From assembly GCA_004554385.1 (NCBI GenBank), contig SFMO01000065.1, positions 1 to 13,878 on the forward strand: a stretch of DNA of 13,878 nucleotides, given 5' to 3'. A program made the translations under genes and the position numbers. Positions 8,022-13,878 of the stretch are shown in pieces. The notes beneath the pieces were generated by a model. That model saw only the letters and a program-made list of their open reading frames with translations. It had not been told where the DNA came from and did no database searches. The stretch is from Ruminococcus flavefaciens (GTDB taxonomy: Bacteria > Bacillota > Clostridia > Oscillospirales > Ruminococcaceae). Each line of letters opens with the position of its first letter. Position 1 is the stretch's first letter.

Positions 8022-8050
8022 ATTATAACATATAAGTTATAAAATAGCAA
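8022..8050 (-). promoter_or_regulatory. Promoter of the gatCAB-arsC-like operon
   Basis: On the minus strand, -35 TTGCTA (8045-8050, 4 of 6) and a perfect -10 TATAAT (8022-8027) are 17 nt apart. The start would be near 8015, leaving a leader of about 45 nt before gatC. That is too short for a T-box, and none is seen, so the operon looks constitutive. Confidence 0.65.
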
Positions 8051-8114
8051 GCTGCGCGGCCAAAAAGGCGGCACGGACTCCGCGCTTATACCATATCTGT
8101 GCAATCATTGCAAT

Positions 8115-8146
8115 AAAAAAACAGCCGACTGTAAGCCGACTGTTTT
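8115..8146 (-). terminator. Rho-independent terminator of the SleB-domain gene
   Basis: Arms 8118-8130 and 8134-8146 form a 13-bp stem with two G-U pairs and a 3-nt loop, followed on the minus strand by a run of seven T. It begins 8 nt beyond the stop codon of the hydrolase gene. A T-run on the other side gives it some bidirectional character. Confidence 0.88.
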
Positions 8147-8153
8147 GATCCTA

Positions 8154-9149
8154 TTAATAGAAATGGTTACTGTAACCGTCACCCCAGAAGCCAATGTAAC
8201 CCTGAGTAAAGGATTCAGGCTGTGTGAAGTAAAGTGTAACCGCATCCTTAACGCTCTGTGAAACGTAGGATGTGTATGTAGTTAAATTTGCATATGAGTA
8301 CGATCCTGAGAACTGATACGGCTGTGTGATTACGCCGTAAATAGTATTCGGGAAGCTTGAAGAATTAACTCTATTCATTATCACTTCTACTACCTTTGCC
8401 TTATCCTCAGTGCTGATCCAATTGCAGCCTGCTTCGTGTGCCACAGCGTTGCAAAGGAGTATGTAATCTTCATCACTTATTGGCAAAGTGCCCTCATTTA
8501 CATCAACATCAATAACTACAGGCTCTGTTTCAGGCTCAACATATGTCTCTGTTGGCTCCTGATAAGCTTCAGTTGTTGGTTCAACATACTCTGTAGTAGT
8601 TGTTGTTGCTACCGTAGTGGTAATGGTAGTTGTTGTAGTGGTAGTAGCCGTTGTTGTTGTCGTCAATAAAGTCGTTACTACTGGCTTTACTGCAGCAGCT
8701 GACTTGTCTACTGCCTCTGTAGCTCTTGCTACAATCGCAGCAGTTGTAGATGCCTGCGTAGCAGGCTGTGTGATTGCAGCCGGCGCATGTGCCGGTGCGG
8801 GCACCGATCTTGAAATCTGAGCAGCTGTTGTAGCTACCTCTATACCGTACAGTGAAGTTGTGCCTTCCTGTGCAGCACCTGTGTTTTTGCTTGCAGCCGT
8901 TGATTTTTCGACTGTATAAGATTTCTTGGTGGTTGTTCTTTTGTTTGCAGTTGCATTTTCTGTCACTGTTGAATTCTCAACAGATTTGGAAGCGATAACA
9001 CTGTTAACATTAACTGTTTTTGTATTATCCTCACTGACTATATCAGCTGTACTTACGGTCGAAGAAGTTAAATATCCAACTCCGATTCCTCCGCCCAATA
9101 CTGAAGCAACTACTCCGCATGCTAAAGCTGCGGCTCTGAGATTACCCAT
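8154..9149 (-). CDS. Secreted or anchored cell-wall hydrolase with SleB (Hydrolase_2) domain
   Basis: Predicted peptidoglycan hydrolase. Counting from the ATG at 9149 (331 residues), a hydrophobic segment at about 5-27 acts as signal peptide or membrane anchor; 30-225 is a Ser/Thr/Ala/Pro-rich linker with a Thr tract (22 of 28 residues, 159-186) and PTxE-like repeats; 226-331 is the SleB domain. In it AVAHEAG holds the likely catalytic Glu239, followed by VIMNRVNS, FPNTIYGVITQ and the terminal GYSNHFY, a close match to the family ending. SleB proteins cleave spore cortex or vegetative peptidoglycan as lytic transglycosylases; no spore gene is nearby. An in-frame GTG at 9209 would add 20 residues, but its GGGGGAG lies only 2 nt away, whereas ATG 9149 has AAAGG 8 nt upstream and gives a cleaner signal sequence. 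The gene diverges from the moxR operon and has its own terminator. Confidence 0.85.
   Translation of the reverse strand: MGNLRAAALACGVVASVLGGGIGVGYLTSSTVSTADIVSEDNTKTVNVNSVIASKSVENSTVTENATANKRTTTKKSYTVEKSTAASKNTGAAQEGTTSLYGIEVATTAAQISRSVPAPAHAPAAITQPATQASTTAAIVARATEAVDKSAAAVKPVVTTLLTTTTTATTTTTTTITTTVATTTTTEYVEPTTEAYQEPTETYVEPETEPVVIDVDVNEGTLPISDEDYILLCNAVAHEAGCNWISTEDKAKVVEVIMNRVNSSSFPNTIYGVITQPYQFSGSYSYANLTTYTSYVSQSVKDAVTLYFTQPESFTQGYIGFWGDGYSNHFY
8592..8675 (-). repeat. Low-complexity threonine-codon tract in the hydrolase linker
   Basis: This stretch is a degenerate trinucleotide repeat of ACN codons (AAC/TAC/CAC triplets on the minus strand, GTT/GTA/GTG-like on the plus strand). It encodes 22 Thr in 28 residues. 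It is a flexible wall-spanning linker and a likely target for O-glycosylation by analogy with other Thr-rich surface linkers. Mixed third positions argue against simple recent slippage. Confidence 0.75.
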
Positions 9150-9324
9150 CAACTCATCCTTTCCTGAAAAAGCATTTTCAATATTTTCGGGCTGTTGATA
9201 TGATAACACATCTCCCCCGAAATAGCAATACTTTCAGGATTTTTTCCATTTTGTGGCTAATTTTTTCCACGGATTTCATTTACTCGGGGCAAAAGTGCAC
9301 AGATTATATTTCTATTTAATTAAC

Positions 9325-9351
9325 ATTATATGAACTCAGTGTTAATATCAA
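9325..9351 (-). promoter_or_regulatory. Tentative promoter of the SleB-domain gene
   Basis: On the minus strand -35 TTGATA (9346-9351, 5 of 6) and -10 TATAAT (9325-9330, 6 of 6) are present, but the spacer is only 15 nt, below the usual 16-18. The inverted repeat ATTAACA/TGTTAAT covers nearly the same bases. If used, it gives a leader of about 170 nt. Another TATAAT (plus-strand ATTATA) lies close by without a good -35. Confidence 0.35.
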
Positions 9352-9371
9352 TTTGGTTTTAACTGCACTTA

Positions 9372-9387
9372 GTTACAAAATAGTAAC
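9372..9387. repeat. Palindrome GTTAC-N6-GTAAC (first of two)
   Basis: GTTACAAAATAGTAAC is a 5-bp inverted repeat with a 6-nt centre. A sister site with swapped arms and equal spacing lies 109 bp downstream; the two align as direct repeats at 13 of 17 positions. It has the form of a dimeric repressor site, but I cannot assign a regulator. Confidence 0.5.
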
Positions 9388-9480
9388 AAGCCGCTGTATT
9401 TTTTCATTGAATATCAGAAAAAAATACTCCCTGTTTTACGTCAAATCGGCTTTTCTCGACACTTTCATATTCCAACATTG

Positions 9481-9496
9481 GTAACTGAATAGTTAC
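9481..9496. repeat. Palindrome GTAAC-N6-GTTAC (second of two)
   Basis: GTAACTGAATAGTTAC lies 32 nt upstream of the moxR -35. Arms and spacing match the first palindrome, which suits a pair of operators or activator sites acting on moxR and possibly, at longer range, the divergent hydrolase gene. Confidence 0.5.
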
Positions 9497-9527
9497 AGCC
9501 ATAACTATAAAAATATACAGAGAGCTA

Positions 9528-9556
9528 TTGCAAATGTAAACGTTTAATGCTATAAT
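9528..9556 (+). promoter_or_regulatory. Promoter of the moxR-DUF58-transglutaminase operon
   Basis: -35 TTGCAA (9528-9533) and a perfect -10 TATAAT (9551-9556) lie 17 nt apart. The start is expected near 9563, with a leader of about 28 nt that includes AGGAG (9579-9583) 7 nt before the moxR ATG. The spacer contains a cre-like palindrome. Confidence 0.75.
9535..9548 (+). promoter_or_regulatory. cre-like site (CcpA/LacI-family) inside the moxR promoter
   Basis: TGTAAACGTTTAAT fits the catabolite-responsive element consensus TGWAARCGYTWNCW at 13 of 14 positions; the mismatch is A for C at position 13. The core TAAACGTTTA is a perfect palindrome with the central CG typical of LacI/GalR-family sites. 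Placed between -35 and -10, binding should repress. A local LacI-family regulator rather than CcpA is possible. Confidence 0.5.
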
Positions 9557-9590
9557 AATAAAGTATAATCATATTCATAGGAGAAACAAT

Positions 9591-10544
9591 ATGGACAAGA
9601 CATATTACACAAATCAAATAAATTCTGTTATAGCAGAGGTAAAAAAAGCTGTTATCGGCAAGGACGCTATAATCGTCAAAGCTCTGCTCGCCATGCTCTG
9701 CAAGGGTCATATCCTAATCGAAGATATCCCCGGTGTTGGTAAGACCACTCTTGCTCTTGCATTTTCCAAAGCACTCTCTCTCGAGCATAATCGTATGCAG
9801 TTTACTCCTGATGTTCTGCCGTCTGATGTTACGGGATTTTCCGTCTATAATAAGAGCAACGGCAAGTTTGAATTCCGTCCCGGCGTTGCATTCTGCAATC
9901 TTTTCCTTGCTGATGAAATAAACCGTACATCAAGCAAAACGCAGTCTGCACTTCTTGAGCTTATGGAGGAAAAAAGCATAACTGTTGACGGTAATACATA
10001 TAAGCTCCCTGAGCCGTATACCGTTATCGCTACCCAGAATCCTATCGGCTCGGCAGGTACACACAATCTTCCCGACTCTCAGCTTGACCGTTTTATGATA
10101 AAGCTCAGCATGGGCTATCCTGATTTTAACGGCGAGGTCTCCATACTCAAGGCTAAGCATAATGACAATCCGCTTCAGAATGTAAAGCCCATTGCGGACG
10201 CTTCATTTATAACCGAGCTTCAGGAATACATATCAAATATATATATCGACGACAGGATATACGAATATATCGTTTCTATTTCCGCAGCTACACGTAAGCA
10301 CCCTATGCTCAAGCTGGGCGTAAGTCCCAGAGGCACCCTCGCTCTCATGCAGCTGTCAAAGGGTATAGCCGTAGCAATGGGACGTGATTTTGTCATACCG
10401 GAGGATATTTCCTATATCTGCAATGATGTATTCGAGCACCGTATAATGCTCAATTCCAAGGCAAAGCTCTCGGATACTTCAGCTTCCGATATTATAACAG
10501 AGATACTCAGGACTGTTCCCGTCCCAGGTATCGGCGAAAAGTAA
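9591..10544 (+). CDS. MoxR-family AAA+ ATPase
   Basis: AAA+ ATPase of 317 residues of the MoxR type, thought to act as a chaperone that matures or activates a partner, often via vWA or DUF58 proteins encoded beside it. Visible: an N-terminal helix with VIGKD (21-25); Walker A DIPGVGKTT (45-53); a pore-loop region with FTPDVLPSDVTG (71-82); Walker B LFLADEINR (104-112); sensor 1 in ATQNP (Asn150); the Arg-finger region LDRF (165-168); and sensor 2 in SPRGT. All catalytic motifs are intact and the length is normal. The ATG at 9591 follows AGGAG by 7 nt. It is the first gene of a three-gene operon, with 9 nt to the DUF58 gene. Product localisation is cytoplasmic, probably acting at the membrane with its partners. 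The exact client is unknown. Confidence 0.96.
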   Translation: MDKTYYTNQINSVIAEVKKAVIGKDAIIVKALLAMLCKGHILIEDIPGVGKTTLALAFSKALSLEHNRMQFTPDVLPSDVTGFSVYNKSNGKFEFRPGVAFCNLFLADEINRTSSKTQSALLELMEEKSITVDGNTYKLPEPYTVIATQNPIGSAGTHNLPDSQLDRFMIKLSMGYPDFNGEVSILKAKHNDNPLQNVKPIADASFITELQEYISNIYIDDRIYEYIVSISAATRKHPMLKLGVSPRGTLALMQLSKGIAVAMGRDFVIPEDISYICNDVFEHRIMLNSKAKLSDTSASDIITEILRTVPVPGIGEK

Positions 10545-10553
10545 GGCGGCAGC

Positions 10554-11747
10554 ATGATACTTACAAAGCTGCTTTTTATAGTTCTTATAATTGTATGTGC
10601 GCTCTTCTATATATTATATGTATGGGACTTCGCACTTGTACTTCTTATGGTAATGACAGCTCTGCCGGTCATTATGTTCATTACTACATTTATCACAAAG
10701 AAAAAACTGACCGTTGAATTCGCAGTAAAGGACAAAACCGCTGTAAAGCTCAAGGATTTTCCTGTTCAGCTCGTTGTTACAAACAAAAGCATATTCCCTG
10801 TCGGCAAGGCTGAGGCGAGAATAGAATACTATAATACATTCAGCAGAGATGTCTCTTCCTTCGACCTCTTTCTGCCAATACAGCCACGGAACTCTCAGCG
10901 TGTGACATTTCAGCTCAATTCTAAATTCTGCGGTACGATCAGGATCAAAACGCTATACCTCAATATCTATGATCCCCTCAGGATATTCAGATTCAAAACC
11001 GCAGGCAATATACATACTGAGGTCACTATAATGCCTGAAGGTCATGACATCGGCGGTGTCGTAAACTACAGTGACCGTGTCAACGAGGAAAGCGATATTT
11101 TCTCAGAACATCGTCCGGGCGACGATCCGTCTGAGGTCTTTGACCTCCGTGAATATAATCCCGGAGACAAGCTCAACCGCATTCACTGGAAGCTGAGCTC
11201 TAAGAAAGACGAGTTCATCGTAAAGGACTACAGTCTTCCTATAGATGTCCCCTGCTTGCTTTTCCTTGATCTGAAATGCTATGTTGAAAGCGTTCTGACT
11301 CTTCCTGTTTTCGATACTCTTATCGAAACCTTCCTGTCGATCTCTCAGTTTTTACTTGACAATGAAAGATGTCATTCTGTTGTTTTCTTCAACGCTTCGC
11401 AGAATCAGTTCGCAGAATACAGCATAACGAACTCAACAGACCTTGCAGCCGTTGTGAGAACTCTTATCTCATCTATCAACGAAAGTCATCTTTGTCAGAA
11501 ACCTGATGTATACTTCACAGAGAACAGCGGACTTTCATTTGCCTCGTTCACTTATATAAGCTCTGATCCAGACTCCGAAATGCTTGAGCGTATAGATGAA
11601 GAAGTAGACGCCGATTACAAGAATGCGGTCATTGTTATTGATGATGCCGATAAATCCGCTTCTGTCGGAGGCGATTATTCTTCACTTAACGTTATACCTG
11701 TTTTAGTCGGCAGGATCTCTGCCTCAATAAAGGATATAGATATATAA
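10554..11747 (+). CDS. DUF58 domain membrane protein
   Basis: A 397-residue protein with two N-terminal membrane helices (about 5-23 and 27-45), an immunoglobulin-like or beta-rich region (50-160), and the DUF58 signature DLREYNPGDKLNRIHWK (197-213) continuing to FIVKDY. DUF58 proteins have a vWA-like fold and pair with MoxR ATPases. Here the strand that normally carries a DxSxS metal site reads FLDLKCYVES (227-236), so the MIDAS appears degenerate. The ATG at 10554 has AAGGCGG at a short spacing of 4 nt and starts 9 nt after the moxR stop, in the same operon. Its TAA overlaps the next gene's ATG by one base (TAATG). The function is unproven: probably a scaffold linking the ATPase to the transglutaminase at the membrane. 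Confidence 0.94.
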   Translation: MILTKLLFIVLIIVCALFYILYVWDFALVLLMVMTALPVIMFITTFITKKKLTVEFAVKDKTAVKLKDFPVQLVVTNKSIFPVGKAEARIEYYNTFSRDVSSFDLFLPIQPRNSQRVTFQLNSKFCGTIRIKTLYLNIYDPLRIFRFKTAGNIHTEVTIMPEGHDIGGVVNYSDRVNEESDIFSEHRPGDDPSEVFDLREYNPGDKLNRIHWKLSSKKDEFIVKDYSLPIDVPCLLFLDLKCYVESVLTLPVFDTLIETFLSISQFLLDNERCHSVVFFNASQNQFAEYSITNSTDLAAVVRTLISSINESHLCQKPDVYFTENSGLSFASFTYISSDPDSEMLERIDEEVDADYKNAVIVIDDADKSASVGGDYSSLNVIPVLVGRISASIKDIDI

Positions 11748-13878
11748 TGAAAAGAAAGAACATACAAAACTCTAATGGCATTACTATCAGCGACAGCATA
11801 GTAATGTCCGTAAAACAAAAACATCCAAGCATGAGAAAGCTGTTTTCGGTTGTGATAACCCTGATAGGTATGCTTTCTGTCATCATGGCTTTTCTCGGGA
11901 TGTTTCATTTCCGTTACGAAAAAAGTACTGTAGTTACTGCATTCATATGCTTTGCAGCTCTTCACATTCTTGTGGCTGTCAGAGGACAGAAGCTCCTTGG
12001 CGTTTATTTTATTTCGGTGCTTAGCTTTCTGTTCCTGGCGTACAGAAAATCAGCAACGCTGGTAATGGGCTTCAAGTTCGTATACAATATTATATATAAA
12101 AGTGCCTTTACCTCCAAAATAAACTACTATAAAGGTCTCAAATCCGCTCTTGAAGTCTCATCTGTAACAACTCTTTTTGTATTTTACATCTGGCTTCTTG
12201 CCATTGTGATATGCTATTTCACAATTTGCCGTCCTAATCCTGTTCTTCCGCTTATGGTAACATTCCCCCTTCTTGAAATAGGAATGTATAACGGCATTAA
12301 GATGCCTGTATTCTGGGGTATCCTGTGTATCGCGTACTGGCTCGCCATACTGGCTATGTCCACTATAGATGTGGGAGAATACTCGGGCGGACAAAGCGGC
12401 TTCGTCCGAAAAAACAACCTTTTTTTCCCGAAGCGGCATATGAAGCTGAAGGTCACAGAGCGCTGCGGAATGTTCATCATAACCTCAGTAATGCTGCTGG
12501 CAGCCCTTTCATACGGTTACCTGAAGGTGACACACTATAAAAGAAGCGATTCCATTAATGAAAAACGACGCAACATCACTGAGGCTGTGGAGGATTTTTC
12601 CATAGATAATCTCGGCGAAAGCCTTGCCAACCTTTCAAATGCATTCGGCTTCAACCTGGACTATGAAAATCATAAGCTCGGCAATCTGGATCATGTTCGC
12701 TATAAAAATATAACTGACCTCACTGTCACACTTGAAAAGCCTGTTTACGGCGCTATATACCTCAAGGATGATACATGCTCCGTCTACAGGGACAATGAAT
12801 GGTTCAAGCTGCCTTCGTCAAACTATAAAAGCAAGGTCTTTGATGATTTTAATGATTATAAAATGCATCCTCAGTGTTTCCCTGCCACAATGTTCAGGTG
12901 TTTGATACAGGACGATGACGAAAACACTATATGGATAAAAAACAGTCCCCGGAAGAAAAAGCACGTATACGTTCCGTATGGTATAGAAGACTTCGGAAAG
13001 CTGAAATACGAAAATGATACGAATGTCATACCGGACGGAGAGAAAAAAGGCGAAAGCTCCTATAAATTCGTTAATATCAACACGGACGCATTTAAAGAGC
13101 TTTTTAATATGCAGTATGATCTTAAACAATCAATCGGCGATCTCCCCGTTGTAATAGGTTCAAGCCAGTCAACGCCGGATGTTTCCATGCGTTCGGTTTT
13201 TTCTGCGTCATCCATAACAGATCCTAAGTGGCGTGACAAAATACTGAAATATTGCACCGAAAATGATCTTATAAGCTATGATGATTATTTCACATTTGAT
13301 AATTCATCATTTGACTTTATATATGTCGATCCATCATATCTTTATGAGCACGGCGAAGTAGTGATGACAAAGCTCATGCAGGAAAGCTATCGTGATTTCG
13401 TATACCAAAATTATCTCGACGTTCCCGACACTGCGGAAATGGAAGAGGTAAGACAGGCATACAGCGATATTATTGACCGCGAACACGGCAATACCGCCCA
13501 TGATGTATTCTCAGTTCTTGACGATATAAGAATCAGGATCTCTGCAACAAGCACATATTCCCTTGAACCGGGCAAATTGCCGTCTGGCAAGGATTTTGTC
13601 AACTGGTTCCTCCTTGAAAATCACAAAGGATACTGCACATCATATGCATCATCAGGTGTCCTGCTGGCAAGAATGGCCGGCATACCTGCAAGATATGCAA
13701 CAGGATATATCATTTCTGAAAACGACTTGAAATCCGGCAAAAAAAATAAAGACAACACACTTACAGTAGAAGTAAAGGATAACAGAAGCCATGCATGGGC
13801 TGAGATCTATATCGAAGGTCTGGGATGGATACCATATGAGTTTACAGCAGGATATACTTCCGGCGAAATAACTACAGA
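11747..13878 (+). CDS. Multi-pass membrane transglutaminase-like protein, partial at the right edge
   Basis: 710 codons are visible; the C-terminus lies beyond the window. The N-terminal region holds about six or seven membrane helices (near 31-53, 61-79, 83-99, 141-160, 165-180, 186-205 and 239-259). An extracytoplasmic stretch of about 350 residues of unknown fold follows, then a transglutaminase-like core. The core has the nucleophile Cys630 in GYCTSYAS, the GIPARYATGY segment, His682 in SHAWAEIY, and Glu698 in GWIPYEFTAGY where many relatives have Asp. Such proteins (TgpA-like) form the third member of moxR-DUF58 operons and act outside the membrane; whether they cross-link, cleave or bind is unsettled. 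The ATG at 11747 overlaps the DUF58 TAA by one base, and the nearest AAAGGA is 12 nt away, so translation is likely coupled. A C-terminal membrane helix and DUF4129-like tail may follow. Confidence 0.9.
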   Translation, partial: MKRKNIQNSNGITISDSIVMSVKQKHPSMRKLFSVVITLIGMLSVIMAFLGMFHFRYEKSTVVTAFICFAALHILVAVRGQKLLGVYFISVLSFLFLAYRKSATLVMGFKFVYNIIYKSAFTSKINYYKGLKSALEVSSVTTLFVFYIWLLAIVICYFTICRPNPVLPLMVTFPLLEIGMYNGIKMPVFWGILCIAYWLAILAMSTIDVGEYSGGQSGFVRKNNLFFPKRHMKLKVTERCGMFIITSVMLLAALSYGYLKVTHYKRSDSINEKRRNITEAVEDFSIDNLGESLANLSNAFGFNLDYENHKLGNLDHVRYKNITDLTVTLEKPVYGAIYLKDDTCSVYRDNEWFKLPSSNYKSKVFDDFNDYKMHPQCFPATMFRCLIQDDDENTIWIKNSPRKKKHVYVPYGIEDFGKLKYENDTNVIPDGEKKGESSYKFVNINTDAFKELFNMQYDLKQSIGDLPVVIGSSQSTPDVSMRSVFSASSITDPKWRDKILKYCTENDLISYDDYFTFDNSSFDFIYVDPSYLYEHGEVVMTKLMQESYRDFVYQNYLDVPDTAEMEEVRQAYSDIIDREHGNTAHDVFSVLDDIRIRISATSTYSLEPGKLPSGKDFVNWFLLENHKGYCTSYASSGVLLARMAGIPARYATGYIISENDLKSGKKNKDNTLTVEVKDNRSHAWAEIYIEGLGWIPYEFTAGYTSGEITT

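Larger units (their letters stand above)
9150..9590. other. Divergent intergenic region between the hydrolase gene and moxR
   Basis: About 440 bases without a convincing gene. From right to left it holds the moxR ribosome site and promoter with an embedded cre-like box, two GTTAC/GTAAC palindromes (9372-9387 and 9481-9496), an inverted repeat AAGCCG/CGGCTT (9388-9393 with 9447-9452), ATTAACA/TGTTAAT (9319-9325 with 9340-9346) overlapping a weak candidate promoter for the hydrolase, and an outer pair AAGTGCA/TGCACTT (9293-9299 with 9364-9370). Base composition is strongly AT-rich. No tRNA, and no riboswitch class I can recognise, is present. Confidence 0.7.

Noticed and set aside
7970..8050. 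T-box or other riboswitch leader before gatCAB
   Set aside because: The leader from the predicted start is only about 45 nt, with no antiterminator or T-box sequence and no terminator hairpin.
8592..8675. CRISPR or tandem DNA repeat array
   Set aside because: The periodicity is three bases in frame with Thr codons of mixed third position. It has no spacer structure and is a protein low-complexity linker.
9060..9149. Possible lipoprotein signal (ALAC) in the hydrolase N-terminus
   Set aside because: The residue at -3 is Ala rather than Leu/Val/Ile, and the hydrophobic segment continues well past the Cys, so this is a signal peptide or anchor rather than a lipobox.
9150..9211. Short overlapping frame from the ATG at 9211 and a longer hydrolase start at GTG 9209
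   Set aside because: The ATG at 9211 directly abuts GGGGGAG with no spacing and gives only about 20 codons. The GTG is only 2 nt from the same site. ATG 9149 has a better-placed ribosome site and signal sequence.

Overview
The window looks like a chromosomal segment of a low-to-mid GC Gram-positive anaerobe of the class Clostridia, most like Ruminococcus / Oscillospiraceae. The basis is the gatCAB operon, a divergent clostridial-type GyrB/ParE-like topoisomerase, AGGAG-type ribosome binding sites about 7 nt from their start codons, sigma-A promoters with 17-nt spacers, and the protein styles seen. There is no phage, transposon, CRISPR array, rRNA or tRNA. This is a lineage inference from sequence style; no search was run.

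Layout. Positions 1-9149 are all on the minus strand, so they read right to left. From the right: (i) a secreted or anchored SleB-type (Hydrolase_2) cell-wall hydrolase with a Thr-rich linker (8154-9149), closed by a strong terminator; (ii) a compact gatC-gatA-gatB operon for the transamidosome route to Gln-/Asn-tRNA, with an ArsC/Spx-family thioredoxin-fold gene attached one base after gatB (4487-7969); (iii) copA, a Cu+-exporting P1B-ATPase with an extra C-terminal CopZ-like domain, under its own near-consensus promoter overlapped by a cop-box-like palindrome (1889-4450), with its own terminator; (iv) a type IIA topoisomerase B subunit running off the left edge (1-1758), again with its own promoter.

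The right end (9591-13878) is on the plus strand and diverges from the hydrolase gene. It holds a moxR - DUF58 - transmembrane transglutaminase operon with very tight junctions, the last gene cut by the window edge. MoxR/DUF58/transglutaminase sets are common but still of poorly defined function; MoxR AAA+ proteins are thought to act as chaperones or assembly factors for partner proteins. The divergent neighbour is also an envelope enzyme, so a shared envelope role is plausible but unproven.

The least explained part is the intergenic region of about 440 bases at 9150-9590. It carries the moxR promoter with a cre-like (CcpA-type) site between -35 and -10, two palindromes built from GTTAC/GTAAC arms with identical 6-nt spacing 109 bp apart, and further long-range inverted repeats. 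These are the main candidates for undescribed regulation. I saw no clear evidence of a wholly new multi-gene system.
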